DNA from: SZUA-442 sp963759175
Lineage (GTDB): Bacteria > Actinomycetota > Acidimicrobiia > Spongiisociales > UBA5794
DNA length: 64,000 bases
Reading direction: 5' to 3'
Assembly: GCA_963759175.1 (NCBI GenBank)
Contig: CAVWXP010000015.1
Span: forward strand, 372,001-436,000
Shown: positions 31,975-40,685 of the stretch, piece after piece
How positions within the stretch are numbered: position 1 is the stretch's first letter
How the letters are laid out: each line of letters opens with the position of its first letter
Notes under the pieces: generated by a model
What the model was told of the DNA's origin: nothing
Databases searched by the model: none
What the model saw: only the letters and a program-made list of their open reading frames with translations
Made by a program: the position numbers and the translations under genes

Positions 31975-33451
31975 CGTCGCCTCCAAGTCGTGCAATGAGC
32001 GTTGCAGCATCGGGGCTGGTCGCGAGGAGTTCCTCCACGATCGCCCGGGTGCCACGCTGGGGCTCCATCATAGGAACGCGAACCAGGGACGCCGCCCCGG
32101 TATCGAATACGAGGGAATCCCAGTTCGCCGCGACCACGGCTCGACCGTAGCGGCGAAGCGATTGGCCCCGGAACCACGCACGGGTTCCCTCGGGAGGTGT
32201 GCGCGTCGCGTGATCGACCTCTTCGTCGGTGAAGAGCCTGCGCATGCGGCCGGCCCCGACCAGTCGGTGATAGAGGCCACGGTTCGGATCGATGTCGTGG
32301 TACTGGAGTCCGAGCAGCCGCATCTTGGGGTCGTCGAATGGGAGCCCGTCCCGATCGCGGTAGGCCTCGAGGAGGAGCAGCTTGGCTGCCCAATCGAGAC
32401 GGTCGGCGACCGCTTCATGCCCGATGGTGAGGTCCTCGAGGAGCTTCCGCCACTCGACGAGTACCTGCTTGTAGACGGGCTGTACCGATGCCGAGCCTGC
32501 GAAGTCCTCGAGGTGCTCGAGGTAGGCCCACTGGAGGTCGATGGCAGACATCGTCGGTCCTTCGGCCATTTCGAGTGGTCGGCGCCCGGTGACGTCGTGG
32601 CTGACCTCGGTCACAGCGGCCACGGGATGTCGTAGGAGGAGCGGCGCATCCAGGGCGCCCTCCTCGAGGGCATGGAGGAACAGGGCCAGTGAACCGACCT
32701 TCACGAACGTCTGCACCTCGCTGAGGTTGGCATCGCCGAAGATGACGTGGAGCCTGCGGTACTTCCCCGGATCGGCATGTGGCTCGTCCCGCGTGTTGAC
32801 GATGGGCCGTTTGAGGGTCGTCTCGAGCCCGATCTCCTCTTCGAAGAAGTCAGCGCGTTGCGTGAGCTGGTAGGCGACGTCGTGGCGTCCGTGCTCACTC
32901 CCCACCTTGCCGGATCCCGTCAGGATCTGGCGGGACACGAGGAAGGCGGTGATGTGCTGGGTCAAGGATCCGAAGGGCACCGATCGTGCGATGAGGAAGT
33001 TCTCGTGGGCGCCATAGGAGTTGCCCTTGCCATCCGAGTTGTTCTTGTGGAGGACGATGCGCCTGCCCTCGGACAGCATCGAGGAAGCGGCTCGCGCGGC
33101 GCGATGCATGACGACCTCACCGGCCTTGTCGTGGAGTGCGCACTCGAGCGGGTCCGCGCATTCGGGGGTCGAGTACTCGGGATGGGCGTGGTCCACGTAC
33201 AGCCGAGCACCGTTGTGGAGTACCGAGTTGACGAGACCCGAGTCGGTCTCGTCAACGGGTACCTCCCGGAGCGAGAAGCCCCGCGCGTCGCGACCGGGGC
33301 TCTCCTCGTCGTAGGACCAGCGGATCCGATCTGATCCGCCGTCGTATCCGTTGACGACCGCGGCCGATGCTGTCACGGGGTTGAACGCCGGATCACCGGT
33401 GATCGTGATGCCGTACTCGACCTCCGTGCCCAGGACGCGTGGTGATTGCAC
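31967..33451 (-). CDS. dop: Pup deamidase/depupylase Dop
   Basis: Converts Pup-Gln to Pup-Glu and removes Pup from conjugates. The 494-residue PafA paralogue begins VLGTEVEYGITITGDPAFNP, followed by an insertion (about residues 35-75, the Dop loop) before NGARLYVDHAHPEYSTPECA and KNNSDGKGNSYGAHENFLIA. The nucleophilic Asp equivalent is in the HPEYSTPE vicinity region by family comparison. GTG at 33451 follows the ARC stop by three bases; no strong ribosome binding site is visible, so reinitiation is likely. Confidence 0.95.
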   Translation of the reverse strand: MQSPRVLGTEVEYGITITGDPAFNPVTASAAVVNGYDGGSDRIRWSYDEESPGRDARGFSLREVPVDETDSGLVNSVLHNGARLYVDHAHPEYSTPECADPLECALHDKAGEVVMHRAARAASSMLSEGRRIVLHKNNSDGKGNSYGAHENFLIARSVPFGSLTQHITAFLVSRQILTGSGKVGSEHGRHDVAYQLTQRADFFEEEIGLETTLKRPIVNTRDEPHADPGKYRRLHVIFGDANLSEVQTFVKVGSLALFLHALEEGALDAPLLLRHPVAAVTEVSHDVTGRRPLEMAEGPTMSAIDLQWAYLEHLEDFAGSASVQPVYKQVLVEWRKLLEDLTIGHEAVADRLDWAAKLLLLEAYRDRDGLPFDDPKMRLLGLQYHDIDPNRGLYHRLVGAGRMRRLFTDEEVDHATRTPPEGTRAWFRGQSLRRYGRAVVAANWDSLVFDTGAASLVRVPMMEPQRGTRAIVEELLATSPDAATLIARLGGDDD

Positions 33452-33454
33452 GAT

Positions 33455-35167
33455 CTAGAGGTACTGGCCCGGAGTGGCCGCTTCGATGGCCCGCTGATCG
33501 GTGTCACCCTCGATGAGGGTGCGGACGTACACGATGCGCTCGCCCTTCTTGCCCGATATGCGCGCCCAATCGTCTGGGTTCGTCGTGTTCGGGAGGTCCT
33601 CGTGCTCCTTGAATTCCTGGGTGACGGCCTGGAGGAGGTCCTCGGTGCGGAGGCCACGGGGTCCACCGGAGATCTCGCGCTTGATCGCGTCCTTCTTGGC
33701 TCGTCGGACGATGTTCTCGATCATCGCTCCCGAGGCGAAATCCTTGAAGTACAGCTCCTCGCGATCCCCACTCGCATAGGTGACCTCGAGGAAGCGGTTG
33801 TCGGGACCCTCGTCGTACATCTTGGCGGTCACCGCATCGATGGCGTGGTCGACGAATACTTCGATCGAGCCGTGCTCGGCCACCTGGGACTCGTCGAACG
33901 GGAGGTCGCGTGAGAGGTAGATGTCGAAGATCCGCCGTGCCGCGACGGCGCCCGGGCGCTCGATCTTGATCTTCACGTCGAGGCGGCCGGGTCGAAGGAT
34001 GGCCGGATCGATGAGATCCTCACGGTTGGACGCCCCGATGACGATCACGTTCTTCAGTGACTCCACACCGTCGAGCTCGCTGAGGAGTTGGGGCACGATC
34101 GTCGACTCGACGTCGCTCGATACGCCGGTTCCCCGCGTGCGGAACAGGGAGTCCATCTCGTCGAAGAACACGATGACGGGAACGCCCTCGTCGGACTTCT
34201 CCTTCGCCCGCTGGAAGATGAGGCGGATCTGGCGCTCGGTCTCGCCGACGTACTTGTTCAGGAGCTCTGGGCCCTTGATGTTGAGGAAATAGGAGCGGGA
34301 GTCCTCGCTTCCGGTCGCCTCGGACACGGCGCGTGCGAGGGCATTGGCAACGGCCTTCGCGATCAGCGTCTTGCCGCAACCGGGTGGGCCGTAGAGCAGG
34401 ACGCCCTTGGGCGCCTGCAACTGGTAGTCGGCGAATCGGTCCCGATGGATGTACGGCAGCTCGACGGCATCCTGGATGATCTCGATCTGTTCGTCGAGAC
34501 CGCCGATGTCCGCGTACGTGATGTCGGGGACCTCTTCGAGGACGAGCTCTTCCACCTCGGGTCGTTCGAGCTTCTCGAGGACGAGGTTGGTCTTGGGTTC
34601 GAGCCGCACATGGTCACCGGCACGCAGTCGCACGTCTCGTGCCGGATGGCCCACGGTGACGACCCGTTCCTCATCACCTCGCCCGATCACGATGACCCGT
34701 CCGTCTCCGAGGGATTCCTTGACGGTGGCCACCTCCCCGTTCGGTTCGAAATGCCGAACGTCGACGATGTTGAACGCCTCGTTGAGGATGACCTCATGGC
34801 CGGCCTCGAGTTCCTTGATCTCGACGGTTGGCTCCACGGCGACGCGGAGCTTCCTCCCCGATGAGACGATGTCGACCGTGCCGTCGCTGTTCATCTGGAG
34901 CACGGTTCCGAAGGGATTCGGTGGTGCCGTCAATTTCTCGACCTCGTCGCGCAGGAGGGCGAGCTGCTCGCGGGTCTCGGCGAGCACCGTCGTCAGTTTC
35001 TCGTTCTGATGTGACGCCTGGGCGAGCTGGTTCCGGGTGTCGAGTAGGCGCTCCTCGAGGAGGCGCACACGTCGGGGCGCATCCTGGAGGCGACGTCGCA
35101 GAACCGCGATCTCGTCCTCGAGCACCTTGATCGTGGCCGCTTGCTCGGCACGGCTGCTATCGGACAC
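33455..35167 (-). CDS. arc: proteasome-associated AAA ATPase ARC/Mpa
   Basis: A hexameric unfoldase feeding pupylated proteins to PrcAB. The 570-residue chain has the N-terminal coiled coil that recognises Pup (ATIKVLEDEIAVLRRRLQDA onward), a double OB domain (FGTVLQMNSDGTVDIVSSGR...), a AAA module with Walker A GPPGCGKTLIAKA, Walker B VIVFFDEMDSLF and an Arg-finger region RPGRLDVKIKIERP, and ends GQYL, the HbYX-like tail that opens the proteasome gate. GTG at 35167 with GGAGGAGG upstream sets the start. It is encoded between trmI and dop. Confidence 0.97.
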   Translation of the reverse strand: MSDSSRAEQAATIKVLEDEIAVLRRRLQDAPRRVRLLEERLLDTRNQLAQASHQNEKLTTVLAETREQLALLRDEVEKLTAPPNPFGTVLQMNSDGTVDIVSSGRKLRVAVEPTVEIKELEAGHEVILNEAFNIVDVRHFEPNGEVATVKESLGDGRVIVIGRGDEERVVTVGHPARDVRLRAGDHVRLEPKTNLVLEKLERPEVEELVLEEVPDITYADIGGLDEQIEIIQDAVELPYIHRDRFADYQLQAPKGVLLYGPPGCGKTLIAKAVANALARAVSEATGSEDSRSYFLNIKGPELLNKYVGETERQIRLIFQRAKEKSDEGVPVIVFFDEMDSLFRTRGTGVSSDVESTIVPQLLSELDGVESLKNVIVIGASNREDLIDPAILRPGRLDVKIKIERPGAVAARRIFDIYLSRDLPFDESQVAEHGSIEVFVDHAIDAVTAKMYDEGPDNRFLEVTYASGDREELYFKDFASGAMIENIVRRAKKDAIKREISGGPRGLRTEDLLQAVTQEFKEHEDLPNTTNPDDWARISGKKGERIVYVRTLIEGDTDQRAIEAATPGQYL

Positions 35168-35259
35168 CTACGACCTCCTCCACCGGAACGTCTCGATCGA
35201 CCTCGGTTCGAGTGTAGGCCGCGGGCCCTGTTGCGAGCGCACTTCGTCGCAGTGCCCGA

Positions 35260-36078
35260 TCACGCGCCATCGTCGGACGGTCGGTCCGTCTCACGCAGTC
35301 GTTTCCTGGCCACGGTGATGAATCCGGTATGGCCGACCATCCGGTGTTCCGGTCGCACGGATCGGCCATCGATGGCCCATCCCCGCATGAGCACCTCGAA
35401 CGTTTCGGTGCCGAAGAACACGCCGCTCGAGTCGAGAGCCTCACGCACGGTCTGGACCTGGGGCACCGTCGGGAGGTAGCACGAGAACACGCCCCCTCCG
35501 CGGAGATGCTCTGCGGCGGGGGCGACCACGTGCCACGGTTCCGGTACGTCGAGGAGGATGCGGTCAGGGTCCACGTCGGCCACCGCGTCCGTCACATCAC
35601 CTTCGCGGAATTCGATGTTCGCCGGAAGGGCGCCGTGGAACTCCTCCACGAGGCGCTTTGCGTGGCGCGCATGGTCGTCGCGGCGTTCGACGGTGACCAC
35701 GCTGCCGTCAGGACCGACGGCGCGTGCGAGGGCCATGGTGAGCGCCCCGGAGCCCGTTCCGGCCTCGAGAACCCGCATGCCGGGCCCGACGTCCGTCCAG
35801 GTGACCATCGCCGCAGTGTCCTTCGGGTACATGACCGCTGCTCCCCGTTTCATGGCCAGGACGTAGTCGGTGAGGCGAGGGCGAACGACGACGAGTGGTG
35901 AACCGTTGGATGATCGAATGGTGGAGCCCTCATCGACACCGATGATGGAGTCGTGGGGCACGGCGCCGCGATCGAACTGGAATGTCCTGCCGGGAATCAA
36001 CGAGACGAGGTAGTGACGGTCTCGGGCGTCGAGCATGAGGCACGGCTCCCCCGGTTCGAACGGTCCACGGAGGGCCAT
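35260..36078 (-). CDS. trmI: tRNA (adenine-58-N1)-methyltransferase TrmI
   Basis: Methylates A58 of the tRNA T-loop. The 272-residue protein has an N-terminal beta domain and an AdoMet Rossmann domain with VLEAGTGSGALTMALARAVG, VVTVERRDDHA, EFREGDVTD and the DVPEPWHV motif (the family DxPxPW). ATG at 36078 (MALRGPFEPGEPC) overlaps the stop codon of the preceding small membrane protein (TGATG). Upstream of the proteasome ATPase gene as in M. tuberculosis (Rv2118c). The longer in-frame extension covers the small ORFs and is rejected. Confidence 0.93.
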   Translation of the reverse strand: MALRGPFEPGEPCLMLDARDRHYLVSLIPGRTFQFDRGAVPHDSIIGVDEGSTIRSSNGSPLVVVRPRLTDYVLAMKRGAAVMYPKDTAAMVTWTDVGPGMRVLEAGTGSGALTMALARAVGPDGSVVTVERRDDHARHAKRLVEEFHGALPANIEFREGDVTDAVADVDPDRILLDVPEPWHVVAPAAEHLRGGGVFSCYLPTVPQVQTVREALDSSGVFFGTETFEVLMRGWAIDGRSVRPEHRMVGHTGFITVARKRLRETDRPSDDGA

Positions 36079-36179
36079 CAACCCAGGGCTGGAAGGAGCG
36101 CGGTCATCAGGGTCAGCACCATCATCGCGACGACGACCCAGATGACGATCTTCACCCACCGATCCCTGTTGCCGGCCAT
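36078..36179 (-). CDS. 33-aa single-pass membrane micropeptide, Prli42-like
   Basis: A basic head (MAGNRDRWVK) followed by one hydrophobic helix (IVIWVVVAMMVLTLMTALLP) and a three-residue tail. The basic-head/KIV-IW-helix layout resembles the Firmicute stressosome-associated micropeptide Prli42 and DUF4044 peptides; I judge this by eye only. The TGA overlaps the trmI ATG (TGATG), and an ATG at 36179 begins 3 bp after the preceding small gene, so it belongs to the trmI-proteasome transcript. Too short for most gene callers. Confidence 0.65.
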   Translation of the reverse strand: MAGNRDRWVKIVIWVVVAMMVLTLMTALLPALG

Positions 36180-36182
36180 CGG

Positions 36183-36437
36183 TCAACCCGTCCCGATGGT
36201 GCGTCCGTTCTGGACCACCCTGATGCGAACTTCCTCGCCAGCCGGGACGGTGGTCGAGTACAACCGGACTGCCTTGCGCGAGCGCAGGATGAGCCCAGCG
36301 GCGATGAGGCCCATGCCCAGGTAGCTCTGTGCGTTGGATCCCGCGGCATTCGTTCGGGTCGCGGTCCATCCCGCCCTCACGAGCGGATGCCATTTCGCCC
36401 ACCACCAGCGTCGGATCGCGTATCCGGCGAAGCCCAT
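36183..36437 (-). CDS. small hypothetical membrane-associated protein, 84 aa
   Basis: A Trp-rich basic N-terminus (MGFAGYAIRRWWWAKWHPLV), a moderately hydrophobic segment SYLGMGLIAAGLIL and a C-terminal beta-like tail (VRLYSTTVPAGEEVRIRVVQ). No family recognised. ATG at 36437 overlaps the TGA of the preceding gene (TGATG); a GTG one codon upstream is also possible. Coupling on both sides suggests it works with its neighbours. Confidence 0.6.
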   Translation of the reverse strand: MGFAGYAIRRWWWAKWHPLVRAGWTATRTNAAGSNAQSYLGMGLIAAGLILRSRKAVRLYSTTVPAGEEVRIRVVQNGRTIGTG

Positions 36438-36634
36438 CACAGCTTGTAGACCTCGACGCGGATCTTGTTGCGCCGCGAACGCCAGATGCTGAAGGCAACG
36501 AACCCGACAACAGCGACACCCACACCAATGGCGATCCAGGTTGCGTTCGTCCTGGCTTCTTCCTCAGCGTCGATGACGACGCCCTCGATCTCACGCAACT
36601 TCGCTTCGAGGTCGGACTTATCTATCTCGGTCAT
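36437..36634 (-). CDS. small membrane protein with acidic helix, 65 aa
   Basis: An amphipathic acidic helix (TEIDKSDLEAKLREIEGVVI then DAEEEAR) precedes one membrane helix (ATWIAIGVGVAVVGFVAFSI) and a basic RRNKIRVEVYKL tail. The positive-inside rule suggests the tail is cytoplasmic. ATG at 36634 overlaps the upstream stop as ATGA. Small actinobacterial proteins of this design often accompany the holin-like DUF gene seen next to it. The function is unknown. Confidence 0.7.
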   Translation of the reverse strand: MTEIDKSDLEAKLREIEGVVIDAEEEARTNATWIAIGVGVAVVGFVAFSIWRSRRNKIRVEVYKL

Positions 36635-36975
36635 GACGCACCTTCCTCGGTGGTGGGCTGTTCGCGTGCGTCGTGGACACCACGATCGGGTACGAGGCGC
36701 ACGACCAGGGCGAGGAACCCGACCAGCACGACGGCGAGGATGACGTAGGCGACCGCCTCCCAGTACGGACTGTCCGGCAACACGTCGTAGAGCGCACGAA
36801 GGCCAGCGACGGCCAGGAGTGCCAGGGCCGCGGCCCACATGGCGGTGGCACCGATGGAGAATCCGGCGAAGTGGCCGAGCTTCTTTGCCGGCCCGACCGT
36901 CTCCTGGAGGAGGTAGGCCTTCGCGAGTTCGATGAACTCCGCGATCAATCTGGGGATGTCCTGGATCTGTGCCAT
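36631..36975 (-). CDS. holin-X-like (phage holin family) membrane protein, 114 aa
   Basis: An amphipathic N-terminal helix (IPRLIAEFIELAKAYLLQET) is followed by two membrane helices, TAMWAAALALLAVAGLRAL and YVILAVVLVGFLALVVRLVP, and a charged tail. This is the layout of the actinobacterial holin-X/Phage_holin_3-like family, which despite its name is chromosomal and of unknown role. It heads the operon and is divergent from the MFS gene across 82 bp, so the promoter should lie there. It is linked to the next gene by ATGA. Confidence 0.78.
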   Translation of the reverse strand: MAQIQDIPRLIAEFIELAKAYLLQETVGPAKKLGHFAGFSIGATAMWAAALALLAVAGLRALYDVLPDSPYWEAVAYVILAVVLVGFLALVVRLVPDRGVHDAREQPTTEEGAS

Positions 36976-37057
36976 GCGCCTCGCCTCTCGAGCGTCAGGC
37001 TACCCCAGTCGGTGTCCATGCGCATCGGACCTCGGGGGGAGCCGCGAGCTACGATGA

Positions 37058-38344
37058 GTGACCGTGGAAACGACTGACCCGGTAGGGGTTCCTTCGGAGG
37101 ACACGGACCGACGAGGTTCCCGCAACATCCTCCCGATCGTCGGAGGACAGGCGGTTTCCCTGTTCGGCGACTACATCGCGTACTTCACGCTCCCCTACTT
37201 CATGCTCGCCCTCACCGGAGATGCGGTGGACCTCGGTCTCACAGCCGCCGCCGAGACGCTTCCCATGTTGCTGTTCGGTCTGGCTGCAGGCGTGTTCCTG
37301 GATCGCCGACGTCGACTCGGGGCAACGCTCATCGGAGCCGATCTGGTGCGTGCGGGCGCCTTCATCGTGCTGGCCTTCGCTGCCGGATCGGGCGCGGTGT
37401 CGCCGGCGTTCGTGTTCATGATCGCATTCGTGGTCGGATCGATGGCCGTCGTGTTCGACTCGGGCCTCCAGTCGTGGATGACCCGATCGCTCGACGCCGA
37501 GGACCTGGTGCGTGCCAATGCCCAGTTGGGCCTTGCACGGACCCTCACGCTGAGCATCGGTCCCCTCGCCGGAGGTCTGCTCGTGGCGCTGGCGGGGGGC
37601 TTTGCCGTGGCATTCGGTTTGAACGCCGTGACGTTCGTGGTCTCGGCAGCCCTCTTGACGCTGGTGCGGCCGATCCGATCACCGGCGCCGGTGGACCATG
37701 AGCCGTTCTCGACTGCCATCACGGTCGGTATCCGTGTGATTTGGAGGGATCGGAGGCTCCGGTGGGCAACCATGGGCGGTACGCTCACGAACTTCGTGTT
37801 CCAACCGCTCGAGGCGCTGCTCGTCCTCTACGTGGCGACGGAGGTCCTCGGGATCGACACGATGGAGCAGGCCATCACCGAGGAGGGTCTCGCCATCGGT
37901 GCGTTCTTCGCCCTGCAGGCGGCGATCGGATCGATCGGGGTGGCGTTCTCGGGACGTGTTGCGCGGGCCTTGCCACTCGGGACCATGTACGTGATCGGCC
38001 TGACCCTGCTCGGAGCCGGATTCCTCGCCGTGGCCCTGATACCGGGTTGGTTCGCCGTCGTACCGGCTGGCGTGGCGATCACCGGCGTCACGTGGGTCAA
38101 TGTGGCGCTCGTCACGATGCGACAGCGGTTGGCGCCGGCAGGGCAGATGGGCCGAGTCATCGCGGCATCGCGGACCTTTGCGTGGGCGGGTCTCCCCCTC
38201 GGCGCGGCGATCGGGGGCGTGATCGCAGGATTTGTCGGTGTGATCCCCGTCTATGTCGCCGGTTCCCTCGGCGTCATGGCGGTGGCAGCGATCCTGACAC
38301 GAACCGCCTTGTTCCGGGACGCCGTGATGGCGACCGACGACTGA
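37058..38344 (+). CDS. MFS transporter
   Basis: A 428-residue permease with about 12 hydrophobic segments, starting ILPIVGGQAVSLFGDYIAYF. The loop between helices 2 and 3 reads LDRRRRLGATLIGADLVRAG, a normal MFS signature A variant. A central basic loop splits two six-helix halves. The overall pattern resembles the MFS_3/enterobactin-exporter-like group; the substrate is unknown. The start is GTG at 37058 or GTG at 37064; no strong ribosome binding site is close to either. It converges with a 42-aa gene 4 bp beyond its stop. Confidence 0.9.
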   Translation: MTVETTDPVGVPSEDTDRRGSRNILPIVGGQAVSLFGDYIAYFTLPYFMLALTGDAVDLGLTAAAETLPMLLFGLAAGVFLDRRRRLGATLIGADLVRAGAFIVLAFAAGSGAVSPAFVFMIAFVVGSMAVVFDSGLQSWMTRSLDAEDLVRANAQLGLARTLTLSIGPLAGGLLVALAGGFAVAFGLNAVTFVVSAALLTLVRPIRSPAPVDHEPFSTAITVGIRVIWRDRRLRWATMGGTLTNFVFQPLEALLVLYVATEVLGIDTMEQAITEEGLAIGAFFALQAAIGSIGVAFSGRVARALPLGTMYVIGLTLLGAGFLAVALIPGWFAVVPAGVAITGVTWVNVALVTMRQRLAPAGQMGRVIAASRTFAWAGLPLGAAIGGVIAGFVGVIPVYVAGSLGVMAVAAILTRTALFRDAVMATDD

Positions 38345-38348
38345 GCAC

Positions 38349-38477
38349 TCAGAAGCGCTTGCGGCTGCGCTTGTTCTTGGACGCGTAGCGGCGCGAGCTG
38401 GTCATCCAACCGAGCACGAAGCCGAACATGGTCGCAACGATGATCCACAGGATGATCTGGGAGGCAACGTAGGTCAT
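38349..38477 (-). CDS. 42-aa single-pass membrane peptide
   Basis: A hydrophobic helix (YVASQIILWIIVATMFGFVL) followed by a very basic tail (RRYASKNKRSRKRF). The ATG overlaps the TGA of the OmpA-like gene (ATGA at 38474-38477), so it is coupled to it. In mycobacteria the OmpA/BON protein ArfA is likewise followed by small membrane proteins (ArfB, ArfC); similarity beyond position and topology is not claimed. It converges with the MFS gene. Confidence 0.72.
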   Translation of the reverse strand: MTYVASQIILWIIVATMFGFVLGWMTSSRRYASKNKRSRKRF

Positions 38478-39706
38478 TGGTCTCCTTCCTGGACGTCGAG
38501 CAGCGCGGTGAATTCGATCCTGCGATTCCTGGCCCGGCCGTCCTCGTCGTCGTTCGAGGCCACGGGCTGCGAGGAACCGTATCCGATGGTGTCGAACCGG
38601 TCACGTTCGAGGCCCCCGGCCACGAGGTACACGAGCACGGCGTTGGCGCGTTGTTCGGACAGCAATTGGTTCTCGGCCACGGTGCCACGGTTGTCGGTGT
38701 GTCCCGTGATCAGCACCCGAACGTCCGGTGCGTCGGCGAGCGTGTCGACGACCTCGTCGAGGAGTGCCCTGCCACGGTCGGTGAGCTCGAAGCTCGTGAC
38801 CTCGAACTCGACGACCTGGTCGAGGATGACCTCGTTGAGGTTCTCCTGGAGCTCCTCGACTTCCTCTTCCGTCGGTCCGGACCTCAGCAGGATGACACCC
38901 GGTGTCGTGTCGAAGCCATGTTCGGCTCCGAGGGCGACGATCTCGCCGTTGAGCTCGTCGCTCACTGCCTTGTCGTAGACCTCACCGGACACTGCCGCGT
39001 ACCGGGCGCGGGCATCGACGCGGATGAGGCCGTAGGCGAGGCGATCGACCGATCTCCTGAGCACGCCGAGGGTGGATCCGAGCCACTCCTCGTCGGCGAG
39101 ACCTTCCTTCACGGTGAGTCCGGCGATATCGAGGGCCAGGTCCGTGAGGATCCCCTCGGGATCATCGATCTCATAGCTGCCGGAGTTGTCTGGATCCAGG
39201 GTCGATCTCACGAATTCGACCTTGGCCTCGGTCGACAGCTCGCCGGCGATCGTCAGCACGCCATCGGACCAGGCAGCCTCGAAGGGCAAACCGACGACGA
39301 CCTTGTCGTTCGCCTGACCGTCGGCGTCCTTTGGCCAGATGTCGCCGGTGACGTCCCCCACGCCCTGGACGGAGCCGACCACGGCGTACGCCGTATCGCG
39401 ATCCTGGGCTGCCTCGTAGAGCCCTGAGAGCGCGACGGTGGTGCCGTTCGCGCGGACGTCGACCTCGACGAATCCGGCTCCAGCGAGCGCCCGTGCCGAT
39501 CGCGCCTCGAGGTCCTGTTCGATGTTCTGGGTACCGAAGCGGACGGCGACGACGCAGATCACCAGGAACACGGCGAGTGACACCAGCGCAAAGGTGACTC
39601 CTGATGCGACGGTGTCATCTTCCGGTGCCTGTCCGAAGGACGGCGGCGCGCTCTTCTGTGTGTACTTCGCGACGTCACCAACGCCGCGCCCTCGTTTTCT
39701 GGCCAT
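38474..39706 (-). CDS. OmpA/BON-domain envelope protein (ArfA-like)
   Basis: 410 residues. A short cytoplasmic N-terminus, one membrane helix (TFALVSLAVFLVICVVAV), then an extracytoplasmic region with BON-like repeats (VDVRANGTTVALSGLYEAAQ, DAYAV-type turn, GVGDVTGDIW) and a C-terminal OmpA peptidoglycan-binding domain (VRVLITGHTDNRGTVAENQL, LSEQRANAVLVYLVAGGLER, NRRIEF). The topology matches mycobacterial ArfA/OmpATb. It probably links membrane and cell wall. ATG at 39706; 99 bp upstream of it contain a hairpin-forming CCCTCG/CGAGGG pair of unknown role. Confidence 0.88.
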   Translation of the reverse strand: MARKRGRGVGDVAKYTQKSAPPSFGQAPEDDTVASGVTFALVSLAVFLVICVVAVRFGTQNIEQDLEARSARALAGAGFVEVDVRANGTTVALSGLYEAAQDRDTAYAVVGSVQGVGDVTGDIWPKDADGQANDKVVVGLPFEAAWSDGVLTIAGELSTEAKVEFVRSTLDPDNSGSYEIDDPEGILTDLALDIAGLTVKEGLADEEWLGSTLGVLRRSVDRLAYGLIRVDARARYAAVSGEVYDKAVSDELNGEIVALGAEHGFDTTPGVILLRSGPTEEEVEELQENLNEVILDQVVEFEVTSFELTDRGRALLDEVVDTLADAPDVRVLITGHTDNRGTVAENQLLSEQRANAVLVYLVAGGLERDRFDTIGYGSSQPVASNDDEDGRARNRRIEFTALLDVQEGDQ

Positions 39707-39805
39707 GTCGTGTGTTGTCCCCTCGCTTCAGCGATGGTACCGACGAGGGACGTAACCGCTCGTCATTGCGTATATCGGAGCGATCGGATGGCTGCTGAAG
39801 GGTTC

Positions 39806-40558
39806 TCAGCCTGCTTCGGCTCGCTCCGCGATGGCATCGTCGTCCTCGACGGGCTCGAGGACCGCGGCGATGTCGGGTGATCGTGCAGCACCATGTTCGA
39901 GCATGCCGACCACGGCCGTCTGGAGTGCCCGGACGCGCTCGATGAGCTCCGTGTGCTCCGCCTCGAGTTCTGAGCGGATGTCGGAGGATTCCCGCTGCGC
40001 GGCCGCAATGCGGATGGCGGCCTCGTGGCGTGCTGCGTCGATCGTCTCCTGGGCACGTCGTTCGGCCTCGTCGACGGCATGGCGGCCACGCGCCGCGGCG
40101 TCGGCCTCGAGCTGTGTGGCTTCCGACCTGGCACGTTCCTCGATGCTCGCTGCCTCACGGCTCGCTGCCTCGAGTCGTTCCTTGGCCTGGAGCAGGATCG
40201 CCGAGCTCTCCTCCTGCGCCCTCTGGGCGGCCGTCTTGGGCACCTCGGTGAGCCGGTCGGCTTCGTCGCGGGCGTCGATGATGATCTGACGCGCACGCTC
40301 CTGGGCCTCATCGATCAGTTTCTGCTTGGTCTCGGCTGCGGCGAGGAAGGCCGCTTCGAGATTGCCCTCGGCCTGTTCGGGGGTCTGGACGCGCCGTTCG
40401 AGTGCGTTTGCACGAACGGTTTCCTTCCGTAGCTCGGATTCGAGGGCTTCGACGTCGTCGGCGAGGGTCGCGAGGAACGCTTCGACCTCACCGGCATCGA
40501 CGCCCCTGCGTGAGCGCGCGAACTCCTTTGCACGGATCCTCTGGGCAAGTGTCTGCAT
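39806..40558 (-). CDS. DivIVA-like coiled-coil protein
   Basis: 250 residues. The N-terminal IRAKEFARSRRGVDAGEVEA then FLATLADDVEALE matches the DivIVA/GpsB membrane-binding and FL..v core, after which the chain is one long Ala/Glu-rich coiled coil (about residues 35-225) with repeats such as AIRIAAAQRESSD. Such proteins sense negative curvature and organise polar growth or division. ATG at 40558 with GAGAGG upstream is chosen; 21 upstream codons are not conserved-looking. The acidic tail ends ERAEAG. Its partner is unknown. Confidence 0.85.
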   Translation of the reverse strand: MQTLAQRIRAKEFARSRRGVDAGEVEAFLATLADDVEALESELRKETVRANALERRVQTPEQAEGNLEAAFLAAAETKQKLIDEAQERARQIIIDARDEADRLTEVPKTAAQRAQEESSAILLQAKERLEAASREAASIEERARSEATQLEADAAARGRHAVDEAERRAQETIDAARHEAAIRIAAAQRESSDIRSELEAEHTELIERVRALQTAVVGMLEHGAARSPDIAAVLEPVEDDDAIAERAEAG

Positions 40559-40685
40559 GGCGACCTCTCTCGATTGGTCGCCTTCCCCACCCGATGCCCG
40601 CATGCACCGTAAGCCCGCCACGCTATGTGGTCAAGTGCATACCGATGGTTGTCGGCACGGAAGGTCGAGGCCTTGAAGGCTTCTG

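Noticed and set aside
36631..36975. Holin-like gene as sign of a prophage
   Set aside because: No phage structural, lysis or integration genes nearby; the gene lies in a housekeeping operon and the family is chromosomal in actinobacteria.
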